From Candidatus Kapaibacterium sp. (GTDB lineage Bacteria > Bacteroidota > Ignavibacteria > Kapaibacteriales > UBA2268): 54,702 nucleotides of DNA. A program made the position numbers and the translations under genes. The number at the start of each line of letters is the position of its first letter. The first letter of the stretch is position 1. The notes beneath the pieces are model-generated. The model had not been told where the DNA came from and ran no database searches. It saw only the letters and a list, made by a program, of their open reading frames with translations. Positions 25,119 through 34,969 of this stretch are shown one piece after another. Location: the NCBI GenBank assembly GCA_023957315.1, contig JAMLHE010000019.1:1-54702 (forward strand), written 5' to 3'.

Positions 25119-28100
25119 TTAGTTCATGTACAATTTGATTTTCTTTTCCTCGATAATAGAGGGTTCGACTTCTTCGGGGCTAACTTTATTGCCTGTTACA
25201 ATTCGGCGGACTATTCTGCGAGCATCGTTCAAGAGGCTCAAGAACACAGGCAGATAAATCAAAACAAAGACAGAACCGACGAGTAAGCCGTATGCAACTG
25301 AAATAGCCATTGGTATGAGAAATTTAGCCTGTAAACTCCGTTCTGCGAGTAATGGAAATAAGCCCAAAACAGTCGTCGTTGTCGTGAGTAAAATCGGGCG
25401 GAATCTATTGACTCCGGCAGATAATAGTGCATCGTGGACACTCATTCCGTTTTTGAGGAAGCCGTTGTAAGTGTTTGTGTAAACAATAGAGTTATTGACC
25501 AAAATGCCGACTAAGGCAATCAATCCATATACAGACATAATATTCACAGGAGTAGATTGAGCAAAGTGTCCCCAAAATGCTCCAATAAGACCAAAGGGTA
25601 ATAATGCAAAAACTACAGCGGCTTGAGTAAATGAACGGAAACTAAGCACAACGAGGAAATACATGATAACAAATGCTATCGACAGCCCTGTTCTGCCGGT
25701 GTTTGCCATTTTGAGTACTTCGCGGCGCTGCCCGGATTCTACGGTTGTGACGCCGGGATATTTCTCGAAAATTGGCTCTAAGACTTCTTTTGTGATTCGC
25801 TCCAAAATTGGCGGAACTTCAGCATTTTGGTCCACAATATCTGCACTAACCGTTACTTCTCGCTTTCCGTCAATATGATTAATCACAGTCTTGCCGCGAA
25901 CAATCTCATAATCTATCAATTCGCCTAACGGGTATTCGTTGCCGTTTGGTAATCGAATTCTGATATTTTCAAATTTCCCCAGATTCGACCTGTCTGATTC
26001 GGAATACCTCACCCAGACTTTGATTTCGTCATCGCCACGTTGCAATCTTTGCACTTCATCGCCAAAAAAGCCTTGTCGAATCCTGCGAGCAATGTCGGCA
26101 TTTGTCAAGCCAAGTAGAAATGCCTTTTCCTTAAGCGTTACTCTTACCTCACGAAGTCCTTGCGGGTCATTATCGGAAACGTCATCAATTTCGGACATAT
26201 TTTGCATGGCTGCTTTGAGCTCTTCTTTAGCTTTTTCGATATATTCGAGATTGGGTGAAACGAGCGAAAATGAAATTGGCTTGCCGAATATTGAGCCACC
26301 AGCGAAAAGCAATTTATCAGCCTCGTAAACAGGTCCCACTTTATCGCGGATAGCATTTGCTATTTTGAAACTTTCGATATTCCGTTCTTCGCCATTCATC
26401 AGCACAATCTGGATTACGCCGTCACTTCCTGTGGCTACTGAAGAAAAAGCAAGTCCCATTCCACCTGAAAAACTTGCACCTGCTGCAACTTTTTTGATTA
26501 CATATTTAATGACATTTTTGCCGTCTTCGCGTTCGGATTTAAACTCATCATTAACCTCCCAAGCGGCTTTTTCTATTCTGTTCATGACCTCTTCTGTCAG
26601 ATTATCTCGTGTGCCGGAAGGCAGTGCCAAAGTTATATCGAAAGCGTCGGTATCAATGTATGGAAAGAAGGTAAATTTGATATGACCGCCCGATATGCCG
26701 CCGAAAGTCACAACTGTGATTAATATCAGGATTCCGATAGCAATAAGTCTGAAACGGAGAAAAAAATCTAATGACTTCCGATAAAAAACATCACGCGGAT
26801 ATGCCAATAAATTATCAAGGAATAGTCTGATTTTATTTGCAGATTTTGCACTGTGCAATGCTTTTGAGTGCGCCAAATGTGAAGGCAATATAATAGCAGC
26901 TTCGATTAGGGAAAATATCAGAGCAAAAATCACCACAAATCCCATATCTCGCATTGCTGCACCCGAACGACCATCCAAAAACAAAAATGGCATGAACATC
27001 ACGACTGTCGTTAGTACAGCAAAAACTATAGACGGCAATACTGCGAGTGTGCCTTCGATAGCAGCCGCAAAGGGCTTTTTGCCTTGTTCGTAATATTGAT
27101 AAATCTGCTCGGCAATTACAATCCCATCATCTACCAGAATCCCAACGACTACAATGCAACCAAATAATGATATCGCATTGATTGTCATCCCGAATAGAAA
27201 TCCTACCAAAAACATTCCCAAAAATGACAATGGAATCGCAAGCGAGACCCAAAATGCTAATCTGAAATTCAAAAATAATGCAAGTGCGAGCAAAACCAAC
27301 ATGGCACCTTGTGTACCATTTCTCATCAGAGTGTCAATTCTTTTGCGGAGAGATTCGGTGAAATCATTTAAAATCATTGCTTGGAAATTCGGATTTTTAG
27401 CATCGAATTCTTCGACATAGAGCTTGACATTTTCCGTGATTTCTAATATATTTTCGCCAACAATTTTGTTGATTGTAAATACGACAGCTCTTTTGCCATT
27501 AATGTATGTTCGCTGGGGGTTATCTTCCCAAGTGTTCTTTATTTCGGCTATATCACGAAGCCTCACCACTCTGCCGTCAGGCATTGCAAGCACAGGAATA
27601 TCGGTCAAACTTACTGCAAAATAATGCTTTTGGTTGAGCCTGATGATGATTTCTTCGTTTTCTGTTTTGATTGTACCGGCAGTGAGTTCTACATTGGACA
27701 TTCTCAAAGCTCGCGTCACATCGTCAATTGTGATGCCGAATGCTCGCAAATCATTATCTCGGACATATGCTACAATTTCCTCTTCAGGGTAGCCGCTAAT
27801 TGCAATTTGCGAAATTCCCGAGATTGACCTCAAATCGTATTCAATCATTTTCGCAGTAGCTTTGAGTGAGTTCAAATCATCGGGTCCGGTAATACCGAAA
27901 CTTATAGCAAATTCCGAAGCCGGAGTTTTGGCAACTACGGGCGGTTCGATTCCTTGCGGAAATGAATTTATTCGCTCAACTGCATTTTTGACATCCATCA
28001 GCACTTCGCCCATGTCATAACTGCGAAATACTTCGACCATTATGCTTGCGAAATTTTCCTGTGAAGTAGATGTGTATCTGTCAATTCCTTGAATCCCCTT

Positions 28101-28316
28101 CAGATTGTCTTCGATTTTCTGGACAACGCCTTGCTCGATTTCCTCCGGAGAGGCACCCGGATAGACAACCGTAATCGAAATCATGTTCGAATCGAGTTCG
28201 GTAAAGAAGGATGTTTTCATATTGAGCAAAGCCAAAAGCCCAAAAATCATAATCAGAATTTTGATTACATTTGCCCAAGCCGGATATTTAATAAACCACG
28301 TTAGCAACCCTCTCAT
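25119..28316 (-). CDS. RND-type efflux pump (AcrB/HAE1-like permease)
   Basis: Inner-membrane proton-driven pump of 1065 aa with the duplicated RND architecture: TM1 at residues about 14-32, a large periplasmic loop, a TM cluster about 335-540, a second periplasmic loop and a final TM cluster about 860-1040. The proton-relay motif GILVDDGIV in TM4 retains the paired aspartates. The start SFFTELDSNMISITVVYPGASPEEIEQGV is characteristic of the family. Its ATG overlaps the stop of the adaptor gene (ATGA at 28313-28316), so the genes are translationally coupled. Drug, metal or lipid export cannot be distinguished; the overall look is closer to HAE than to CusA-type heavy-metal pumps. Confidence 0.95.
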   Translation of the reverse strand: MRGLLTWFIKYPAWANVIKILIMIFGLLALLNMKTSFFTELDSNMISITVVYPGASPEEIEQGVVQKIEDNLKGIQGIDRYTSTSQENFASIMVEVFRSYDMGEVLMDVKNAVERINSFPQGIEPPVVAKTPASEFAISFGITGPDDLNSLKATAKMIEYDLRSISGISQIAISGYPEEEIVAYVRDNDLRAFGITIDDVTRALRMSNVELTAGTIKTENEEIIIRLNQKHYFAVSLTDIPVLAMPDGRVVRLRDIAEIKNTWEDNPQRTYINGKRAVVFTINKIVGENILEITENVKLYVEEFDAKNPNFQAMILNDFTESLRKRIDTLMRNGTQGAMLVLLALALFLNFRLAFWVSLAIPLSFLGMFLVGFLFGMTINAISLFGCIVVVGILVDDGIVIAEQIYQYYEQGKKPFAAAIEGTLAVLPSIVFAVLTTVVMFMPFLFLDGRSGAAMRDMGFVVIFALIFSLIEAAIILPSHLAHSKALHSAKSANKIRLFLDNLLAYPRDVFYRKSLDFFLRFRLIAIGILILITVVTFGGISGGHIKFTFFPYIDTDAFDITLALPSGTRDNLTEEVMNRIEKAAWEVNDEFKSEREDGKNVIKYVIKKVAAGASFSGGMGLAFSSVATGSDGVIQIVLMNGEERNIESFKIANAIRDKVGPVYEADKLLFAGGSIFGKPISFSLVSPNLEYIEKAKEELKAAMQNMSEIDDVSDNDPQGLREVRVTLKEKAFLLGLTNADIARRIRQGFFGDEVQRLQRGDDEIKVWVRYSESDRSNLGKFENIRIRLPNGNEYPLGELIDYEIVRGKTVINHIDGKREVTVSADIVDQNAEVPPILERITKEVLEPIFEKYPGVTTVESGQRREVLKMANTGRTGLSIAFVIMYFLVVLSFRSFTQAAVVFALLPFGLIGAFWGHFAQSTPVNIMSVYGLIALVGILVNNSIVYTNTYNGFLKNGMSVHDALLSAGVNRFRPILLTTTTTVLGLFPLLAERSLQAKFLIPMAISVAYGLLVGSVFVLIYLPVFLSLLNDARRIVRRIVTGNKVSPEEVEPSIIEEKKIKLYMN

Positions 28317-29449
28317 TGGTCACCTTTTGTGCCATTGTTGAATAATGGTTCGATGCTCATCCCAATTTCAGCATTTGCAAGCGGTTCGGTTATGATGATA
28401 GTATCGGGATTGACACCTTTGATATAAACTATATCGTCACCAATTTGGATTACCTCAACTTCAATTTTTGCTAATTTGCCCTCATCAGCTACATAAACAA
28501 AGCGGTTGTTTATCAGAGCGGCACGAGGGATTTCGATGCTTTCGGCAATTTTTATGCCTTGTGTATTGGCTTTCAGATACATTCCCTCTTTCAAACCCTG
28601 TCCCGAAAGATAAACAAATACCTTTACCGATTGAGTTCCCGGGTCAATGTTTCGGGCTATTCGGGCAATTTTGCCCTGCCACTTCATATCATTATCAGGG
28701 GAACTGATTTCGACGATAGAACCATCAATTAGCAATTTTGCATTATCCGACGTAAATGTAAGTTCAAGTTCAAATTGCCCTGTGCCGGATAATTTGCCGA
28801 GTTTTTGCCCGATTCTTACCAATGAACCGGCTTCTACCATGCTTTCGGTTACGATGCCATCAAATGGAGCGCGCAAGATATGCTTTTCCATACGCAATTC
28901 AGCATTTTTGACATTATAAAATGATTGGAAAACTTTTCGCGAAGCCAAGAAATATTTTTCTTTGGAGCTTGAGTATTGCGGCAGTTCCTCGATGTTTTTT
29001 TTCAGGTCGTATCGCTCGAGATATCCTGACCATTTGCCGTACTCGTTCGGGTAATCTGATTTGATATCCGCCATAATGCCGGCAAGCAAATTCAGGAATT
29101 CGCTACGCAACGAAAGAAGATTTATTTCGGCTTCGTCAGATTCGATTTCGAGCATAACAGTTCCCTTCGGAAATGAGTTGCCCACTTTGAATCTTGAAGA
29201 TGCGAGTGTCATTTTGCCGCCAACTTCCGAGAAAACTTCAATCGAATTCATCGAGCGAAGTCTGCCGTATGCTTCGAGTACCGGTGTGTGGTCAGCGTAT
29301 TCGGCTTTGATAGCTGTGGCGTATTTTGTGGTCGAAAAAGCTTTGACATCAGGTGTCTTAGGCTTTTTCGTGGTCATGGCTTTGAACGCAATAAATGCTA
29401 TGATTATAATTCCCAAAAAGCCCAAAACATTGAATATCCTTTGTCTCAT
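28313..29449 (-). CDS. RND efflux periplasmic adaptor (membrane fusion protein)
   Basis: A 378-aa HlyD/AcrA-type adaptor linking the pump to the TolC-like channel. It has an N-terminal membrane anchor (IFNVLGFLGIIIIAFIAFKAM), then the lipoyl-like segments around a short hairpin: the first half ends near VMLEIESDEAEIN and the second is APFDGIVTESMVEAGSLVRIGQKLGKL. Beta-barrel and membrane-proximal domains follow. It is the first gene of a three-gene operon (adaptor, pump, channel) on the minus strand. Confidence 0.92.
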   Translation of the reverse strand: MRQRIFNVLGFLGIIIIAFIAFKAMTTKKPKTPDVKAFSTTKYATAIKAEYADHTPVLEAYGRLRSMNSIEVFSEVGGKMTLASSRFKVGNSFPKGTVMLEIESDEAEINLLSLRSEFLNLLAGIMADIKSDYPNEYGKWSGYLERYDLKKNIEELPQYSSSKEKYFLASRKVFQSFYNVKNAELRMEKHILRAPFDGIVTESMVEAGSLVRIGQKLGKLSGTGQFELELTFTSDNAKLLIDGSIVEISSPDNDMKWQGKIARIARNIDPGTQSVKVFVYLSGQGLKEGMYLKANTQGIKIAESIEIPRAALINNRFVYVADEGKLAKIEVEVIQIGDDIVYIKGVNPDTIIITEPLANAEIGMSIEPLFNNGTKGDQ

Positions 29450-29645
29450 AAGTTTACCATATTGCCCGATAAGAATAAAATTATCAATAATTGAAAATTA
29501 ACTTATCAAAAGTCGTTTCAGTATATTCGATATTTTAGTATATTCAAACGAGAAGATTTAAGCTGTTGGGGGTTTGAAATAGGGATTCGCTATGTAATAT
29601 ACCTACAGTGGCATCCGACATAGGAATACATAAAGCAGTGTGAAG

Positions 29646-29719
29646 GGCGACTGACGGGGCTCGAACCCGCGACAACCAGAGCCACAATCTGGCACTCTAC
29701 CTGCTGAGCTACAGCCGCC
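29646..29719 (-). tRNA. tRNA-His (anticodon GTG)
   Basis: On the minus strand the segment folds into a full cloverleaf: acceptor stem GCGGCTG with CAGTCGC, D-arm TAGCTCAGCAGGTAGAG, anticodon arm CCAGA-TTGTGGC-TCTGG with anticodon GTG (29683-29685), and T-arm GCGGGTTCGAGCCCCGT. The extra 5' G (position -1, at 29719) opposite C73 is the identity element of histidine tRNA and is encoded in the DNA. The 3' CCA is not encoded and must be added after transcription. No other tRNA lies next to it. Confidence 0.97.
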
Positions 29720-30074
29720 ATAGAATTACAAAAATACGCAAATTTTTTCTAACTTGCAAGATAAATAATTTGAGAGAAAAAATGAGTAACTAATTGAAAC
29801 TTTTTCCGAACTTAAGTGTTAGTTTTATAAGTAGGAGAAGTCTATATAAGAAATATTTCAAAATAGTTGATGTTTTTTTGGGAATTTGTTTTGTTGATAA
29901 TGATTTTTTTTTTAATTTTATAAATTAGGAATGGAAGTTTTAAAGAATTGTTAATTATTTAAGATTTTCTTCAAGGTTTTTGTAACTTTTTATTATTTGA
30001 AATTGTTATAGTAATGGTGAATACAAAAAGTACACAATAAAGTGTTATATTAAAATAAATTTATAGGAGATATT
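29720..30074 (+). promoter_or_regulatory. AT-rich upstream region of the secreted-protein operon
   Basis: A 355-bp stretch without a gene between tRNA-His and the 850-aa secreted protein. It is extremely AT-rich, with long T runs near 29905-29915. The promoter of the downstream gene should lie here, but no clean TAnnTTTG box was found. AGGAGA at 30064-30069 is the ribosome-binding site for the ATG at 30075. Confidence 0.4.
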
Positions 30075-32627
30075 ATGAGTACAAGTTTTACAAAAGTATT
30101 GAGAATGCTAACAATTCTCAGTTTTGTCGTATTGTTTGCGGCTACGTCACCTCTCGAGGCACAAAAAAGAGTCCTAATCGAACAACATACAGGCGCTTGG
30201 TGCGGTTGGTGTCCGGATGGTTCATACAGAGTTTCCGAAGTTTTGAAAGAATTCCCTGACCAAGTCATCGGTGTTAAATGGCACAATGGTGATGCAATGC
30301 AAATACCTGAACAACAGACAATAGCTCAATCTTTCGGAATCACCGGTTACCCGCAAGGTATCGTTGACCGTACAGTTTATAACGGCGGAATGGCTTTAAA
30401 TCGTGGTGATTGGAGAGGCGCTGCAATAGCAAGACTTAACGCTCCTCCAATATTCAAGTTAGAATTAGATTACTCTTACAATGCAACTACAGAAATGATT
30501 ACGGCAACTATTAGAGCTGAAGTTTTAACTAATGACCCACGTCAATTTGCTTTCAATGTATATGTAATGGAAGATAAGGTCTCCGGTCCTAACAACAATC
30601 AGTGGAATCAACAAAATTATTTATCTAACCGTCCGGGATTTGAAGACAATCCATACTACAAACAACCTTCCGTTATAGTTGGCTACGAACACATGTCTGT
30701 CGTTCGTAATGCTTTTGGCGGTGCTTATGGTGACACACAAAAATTTCAAAAAGGTGTCAAAGCGGGGGAAGAATACACTCAAACTTTCTCTATGAAAAAA
30801 GCTGCTGATTGGAAACCACAAGATTTATATGTTGTTGGTTTAGTTCAAGCGTTTGTTGTAAGTGGTCAATCTTTGACTGACGGTTCAATCGTAAATGCAA
30901 TCGAAGTCGGTAAAAAAATGCCTGCTTTTGCAAAACTTGAAACAGATCTTGAATACACAATGATGACTTTAGGTCAGGATTTTTCACACAATATTGTTGT
31001 AAGCAATCCACAAGATTTTGAACTTGAAGTTGACCTTTCTATAGATGCAGCTGAATCAAATTACCCAAGCAATTGGGCTCCAACTTTAAGCAAGACAAAG
31101 GTTATTCTTCCGGCAAAGGGAGAAACTGAGGTAATTTTAAATCTTAATGCTCCTGACGGCAGACCAAATTTTGCTACATTTACTGTTAAAGCAACACCTG
31201 TTTCTAAGAACAACATAGAAGTAGCTTCTACAAATACCCAATTCAATGTTTTAACTGATAATACTAAGCATCTTGTGTTTGGATTGAATCCAAATGCAGA
31301 ATTATTCAAATCAGCATTAGCAATGAATTTAGATTATGGAATGAATATGGTTTATATGCCATTGCCAAGAAGCAAAGTTGAAGCAGCTTTGAATGCATAC
31401 CAAGCCGGAAATTTTGATTTTATTTATATTTCTTCTTCTTATAATACTCGTGGTCTTTTCTCTACTAATTGGGCAGAAGCAACATTGATTCGTAACTATT
31501 TGAAAGATGCTGTAAATGCAGGGAAGAAAATCTTACTTTCATCTGAACTTGATATGCATATTACTTTTAATACAACTGATGGTTCTGCAGATGCAAAAGC
31601 ATTTTTTGGCAATACACTTGGTATTGGCTCTGCTACAAGTCCTCTACAATTAGTTCAAACAAACCAACAAGGTCAAATCACTGGTTATTTCTATGCTGAC
31701 ATCCAAGGTGTAAGTGGCGACCCAATCGGCAATGGTATGACTTTCTCGATTAACAAAAATGCCGGAACTGCTGCAAATAAAAGATTATTTTTTGCAGAAA
31801 ATTTAACAGCAAGCGGTGCGGCTACAGCATTCTTAAATTACACCTCTCCTGCCGGAATTGCCGGTGTTAAGTCTCAAGTGGGCAACTCGCGTATTGTTTA
31901 TCTCAGTTTCAACTTCGAAGCTGCAGATGACCAAGTTAAATCCAAACTTGCAAGCGAAATCATGGATTGGTTATTTGCAGAACCACAAACTACTGCTCCT
32001 GCTATGACTTTGAGTACACAAGAGCTTGATTTTGGTACTGTACACAAAGGTGAATACGAAGTGCAATCATTTATACTAAGAAATGTTGGTAATGCACCAT
32101 TGACCTTCACAAAAATTGAATTGCAAGACAACGCGGAAGGAACTTTCACTATTACCGAAGGTGGCAGTTTAGCATCTTTAGGTGAAGGCGGAACACGCAC
32201 AATCGAAGTTAAATTTTCTCCCGACAATGTTGAGACTACTACAAATTACTCAGCGAATTTGGTAATTCAATCAAATGACCCGAATAATCCAAATGCAACA
32301 ATTACTATGGAAGGTATTGGTGTTGACCCTGCTTCGGTTGACGAAGTCGTGTCAGTTGACGGGCTTTTCTCGATGAGTGTAGGACCAAATCCAGTAAATA
32401 CAATTTCAACATTTAACTATACAATCAACGGTACTGCAGCTCAATTCATCAATGTCAAAATGATTGATGCAAGCGGCAGAACAATCCAACAAATAGTAAA
32501 AGAAAGCCTCGCACCCGGCACTTTCAATGCTGAGATTAATGCAGGTAACTTAACTTCCGGAACATATTATATTATGGCTGAAATCAACGGCGTTACAACA
32601 CAAATGCCCGTTGTTGTAGTTAAGTAA
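30075..32627 (+). CDS. Secreted Omp28/thioredoxin-like protein with ASH-type domain and type IX sorting tail
   Basis: An 850-aa exported protein. After a signal peptide (residues 1 to about 30, ending LEAQ) comes an Omp28-like thioredoxin-fold segment beginning VLIEQHTGAWCGWCPDGS, with a CGWC redox motif at residues 43-46 and a cis-Pro-like GITGYPQGIVDR later. The central region is of unknown fold. Residues about 655-750 form an ASH/choice-of-anchor-D immunoglobulin-like domain (LSTQELDFGTVHKGEYEVQSF...NVGNAPLTFTKI). The last 85 or so residues are a Por secretion tail (VGPNPVNTISTFNYTI; LTSGTYYIM). It would be delivered to the cell surface by the type IX system, with possible disulfide or redox activity there. 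It is followed by a terminator-like hairpin and a second protein with the same type of tail. Confidence 0.88.
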   Translation: MSTSFTKVLRMLTILSFVVLFAATSPLEAQKRVLIEQHTGAWCGWCPDGSYRVSEVLKEFPDQVIGVKWHNGDAMQIPEQQTIAQSFGITGYPQGIVDRTVYNGGMALNRGDWRGAAIARLNAPPIFKLELDYSYNATTEMITATIRAEVLTNDPRQFAFNVYVMEDKVSGPNNNQWNQQNYLSNRPGFEDNPYYKQPSVIVGYEHMSVVRNAFGGAYGDTQKFQKGVKAGEEYTQTFSMKKAADWKPQDLYVVGLVQAFVVSGQSLTDGSIVNAIEVGKKMPAFAKLETDLEYTMMTLGQDFSHNIVVSNPQDFELEVDLSIDAAESNYPSNWAPTLSKTKVILPAKGETEVILNLNAPDGRPNFATFTVKATPVSKNNIEVASTNTQFNVLTDNTKHLVFGLNPNAELFKSALAMNLDYGMNMVYMPLPRSKVEAALNAYQAGNFDFIYISSSYNTRGLFSTNWAEATLIRNYLKDAVNAGKKILLSSELDMHITFNTTDGSADAKAFFGNTLGIGSATSPLQLVQTNQQGQITGYFYADIQGVSGDPIGNGMTFSINKNAGTAANKRLFFAENLTASGAATAFLNYTSPAGIAGVKSQVGNSRIVYLSFNFEAADDQVKSKLASEIMDWLFAEPQTTAPAMTLSTQELDFGTVHKGEYEVQSFILRNVGNAPLTFTKIELQDNAEGTFTITEGGSLASLGEGGTRTIEVKFSPDNVETTTNYSANLVIQSNDPNNPNATITMEGIGVDPASVDEVVSVDGLFSMSVGPNPVNTISTFNYTINGTAAQFINVKMIDASGRTIQQIVKESLAPGTFNAEINAGNLTSGTYYIMAEINGVTTQMPVVVVK

Positions 32628-32652
32628 TATTTGTTCTTTTTTGCTTATTTTT

Positions 32653-32685
32653 ACAGCCGGAAGTGTTGAACTTTCGGCTGTTTTA
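32653..32685 (+). terminator. Intrinsic terminator after the Omp28-like gene
   Basis: ACAGCCGG-AAG and CTT-TCGGCTGT pair around a short loop and are followed by TTTTAT. It lies 26 bp after the stop codon and 44 bp before the next gene, so read-through into that gene may be partial. Confidence 0.65.
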
Positions 32686-32728
32686 TAAATATGAAATTTA
32701 CTATAACTAATTTAAGGAGTTATCTAAA

Positions 32729-34894
32729 ATGACACGTTTTTTTAGAATTTTCGTTTTTTTGTCGCTGATTTTTTCTGTCTCTGTCGGCTATTCACAATCA
32801 GCTGACGAAAAGTACTACATTGTTTTCACCAATTTCGAAGACCAAATGGCAGGAGATGTTGAGATTACAAATCTATTTGACCTTTGCTATTGGGATAAGT
32901 TGACCGAAGATGTCGGGTTGCGTAAGTATATTATTAAGCGTCCCTTCGGTGCATCGACTTTTGCAGAGAAAGACATCACAGAATACGATGTTGCAGTTTT
33001 CCCGATGGGAGTACATAAAGGGCTTGATGCATCGGTTGACGGAATCAAGGTATTGACCAAAATCAAACAAATGCTCGACGCTGAGAAGGGTGTTCTCATC
33101 ATCGGTAATGCTGTGCTTTATGAAGCATTCAAATCCGGTGGTGATATTCAATCACGCAAATTCTTAGAAGATTATATGGGGATTGACTGGCTCGGAAGAC
33201 TACAATTACTTCAAGGCGGCACGTATTATGGATTTAAAATTAATGGCTACGAAGGCGACCCGGTGTCAGCAGGATATGATAAAGTTTGTAATATGAGCTA
33301 TAATCATAACAATGGTGGTTTCAAAGAACCAATGAGATTGTACCCAAGTGTTGACGTTTTTAATATTAAAGAAGGTTCAAAGGCGATACAATTTGACAGA
33401 GTCGTCGAAGCAGCGGGCAATGAAGTAACTGACTCCGTGTTCACAGGTGTAAGAGTAGAAAATGGAAAAGCACGTTGTGCCCTTTGGTCGGTCAACTTTG
33501 ATATTGCCAATACATGGCACACATGGCACTTCAACGTTGCCTTGATAAACGCAATCTATTGGTGCGTAAAAGACCAACCACATCCTGAGCAAAAAATTGT
33601 GGCAGAAAACGCAACCTATGATTTCGGCAAAATCGAACCAAATCAACATGGTTTTTTGGCAGCGGCAGTCCAGAATTACGGACGCAAAAACCTAACAATT
33701 ACCAAATCTGAAATAGCGAATTTTGTTGACCCTGATGCATTTTTTATAACAGAAGGTGCCGGGCAAGTTGTATTAGAACCTTTTGATGTGCACTATATTA
33801 ATTTAAAGTTCTCGCCAACTGAACCACGCGCCTATAGTGAAAGTCTTGATATATTTTCTAACGCTATCAATGGCAATATTACTATAGACCTATACGGCGA
33901 AGGTGGCGACCAAGTCTTTCATGGTCCGAAAATTCAAGTTTCCGACTTACCCGTTGACTATGGCACAATTCCATTCGGCTCTTCACTTTCGAGAAATATT
34001 GCGATTACAAATACCGGTAATATCGCTTTGGTAATAGAAACCCTTAAAATAGAGGATGACGGTGACGGACACTTTACCTGGACGGAAACAGTAAAAGTGC
34101 CGATAACAGTGCAAGCCGGCACTACTCATTATATAAAGGTCAGATTCACACCGTCAGAAGAGTTAGGTGGGTCTTACGAAGGTAGAATAGAAGTCACTTC
34201 AAATGGTTTGAATAACCAAGGAAAGGCAACTATCATTGTCAAAGCAAAGGGCGCCCCAAGAGATGCAACTTCCGGTATTACATTTTCAACGAACGAATTC
34301 GATTTCGGTCCCGTTGCAATAGATTCTGATGCAGATGAATCATTGTACATCACAAATTCAGGTCATAACAATTTGAATATTTTCCAGACTAAATGGGAAG
34401 GTGACCCCGAAAACTTAGCTCAATTCAAATTTGTTGATGGTACAGAAAAGGTTCCTACATTGGAACCGGGCAATGTACATGAAATGAAAATCCGATTTTC
34501 ACCTAAAAGCGAAAAGAGCTATAGCGTGAGTTTGAAAATAGTATCTAACGACCCTGTTGACGGTGTAGCAACCATCCCATTTAGGGGCGTAGGATTTGAT
34601 GCATCATCAGTCGAGCCGGGCGCTTCGGGCAATTCTGCACTATCCATCAAAGCATCGCCGAATCCGGTAGAAGGAAACACTCGCTTGACTTATAACGTTG
34701 GCAAAGCAGGTTGGCTTGATTTGATGGTGATAGATTCGCAAGGTAAGATTGTTAAGCAATTATTCCAAGGCTTCGTGAATGAAGGTGAATTCCATACTTC
34801 ATTCGAAGGCGATGAAGTTGCTTCAGGTGTTTATTATGTGATTGGAAAAATTAACGGCAACGTAACTCGTATGCCATTGATGATTTTGAAATAA
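32729..34894 (+). CDS. Secreted protein with repeated ASH/choice-of-anchor-D domains and type IX sorting tail
   Basis: A 721-aa exported protein. Signal peptide at residues 1-24 (FLSLIFSVSVGYSQS). Residues about 25-290 form an unrecognised N-terminal domain, possibly an alpha/beta (GATase-like) fold, since it includes VAVFPMGVHKG and GVLIIGNAVLYEAF. Three immunoglobulin-like ASH repeats follow, each opening with a YDFGKIEPNQHGF, VDYGTIPFGSS or FDFGPVAIDSD element. The C-terminus is a Por tail (IKASPNPVEGNTRLTYNV; VASGVYYVIGKINGNVTRMPL) very like that of the upstream gene. The two genes probably form a co-expressed pair of surface proteins. Its ribosome-binding site is AAGGAG. Confidence 0.85.
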   Translation: MTRFFRIFVFLSLIFSVSVGYSQSADEKYYIVFTNFEDQMAGDVEITNLFDLCYWDKLTEDVGLRKYIIKRPFGASTFAEKDITEYDVAVFPMGVHKGLDASVDGIKVLTKIKQMLDAEKGVLIIGNAVLYEAFKSGGDIQSRKFLEDYMGIDWLGRLQLLQGGTYYGFKINGYEGDPVSAGYDKVCNMSYNHNNGGFKEPMRLYPSVDVFNIKEGSKAIQFDRVVEAAGNEVTDSVFTGVRVENGKARCALWSVNFDIANTWHTWHFNVALINAIYWCVKDQPHPEQKIVAENATYDFGKIEPNQHGFLAAAVQNYGRKNLTITKSEIANFVDPDAFFITEGAGQVVLEPFDVHYINLKFSPTEPRAYSESLDIFSNAINGNITIDLYGEGGDQVFHGPKIQVSDLPVDYGTIPFGSSLSRNIAITNTGNIALVIETLKIEDDGDGHFTWTETVKVPITVQAGTTHYIKVRFTPSEELGGSYEGRIEVTSNGLNNQGKATIIVKAKGAPRDATSGITFSTNEFDFGPVAIDSDADESLYITNSGHNNLNIFQTKWEGDPENLAQFKFVDGTEKVPTLEPGNVHEMKIRFSPKSEKSYSVSLKIVSNDPVDGVATIPFRGVGFDASSVEPGASGNSALSIKASPNPVEGNTRLTYNVGKAGWLDLMVIDSQGKIVKQLFQGFVNEGEFHTSFEGDEVASGVYYVIGKINGNVTRMPLMILK

Positions 34895-34914
34895 TTATAC
34901 TTACTTAAACATAC

Positions 34915-34950
34915 AAAAGGCTGACTTGATTAATCGAGTCAGCCTTTTTC
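34915..34950. terminator. Strong intrinsic terminator between convergent genes
   Basis: AAAGGCTGACT and AGTCAGCCTTT form an 11-bp perfect stem around a 10-nt loop (TGATTAATCG), followed by further T. It lies between the plus-strand secreted-protein gene and the minus-strand membrane-protein gene; A and T runs flank both sides, so it can serve both. Confidence 0.88.
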
Positions 34951-34969
34951 GTATTTATAAATTCGTTTT

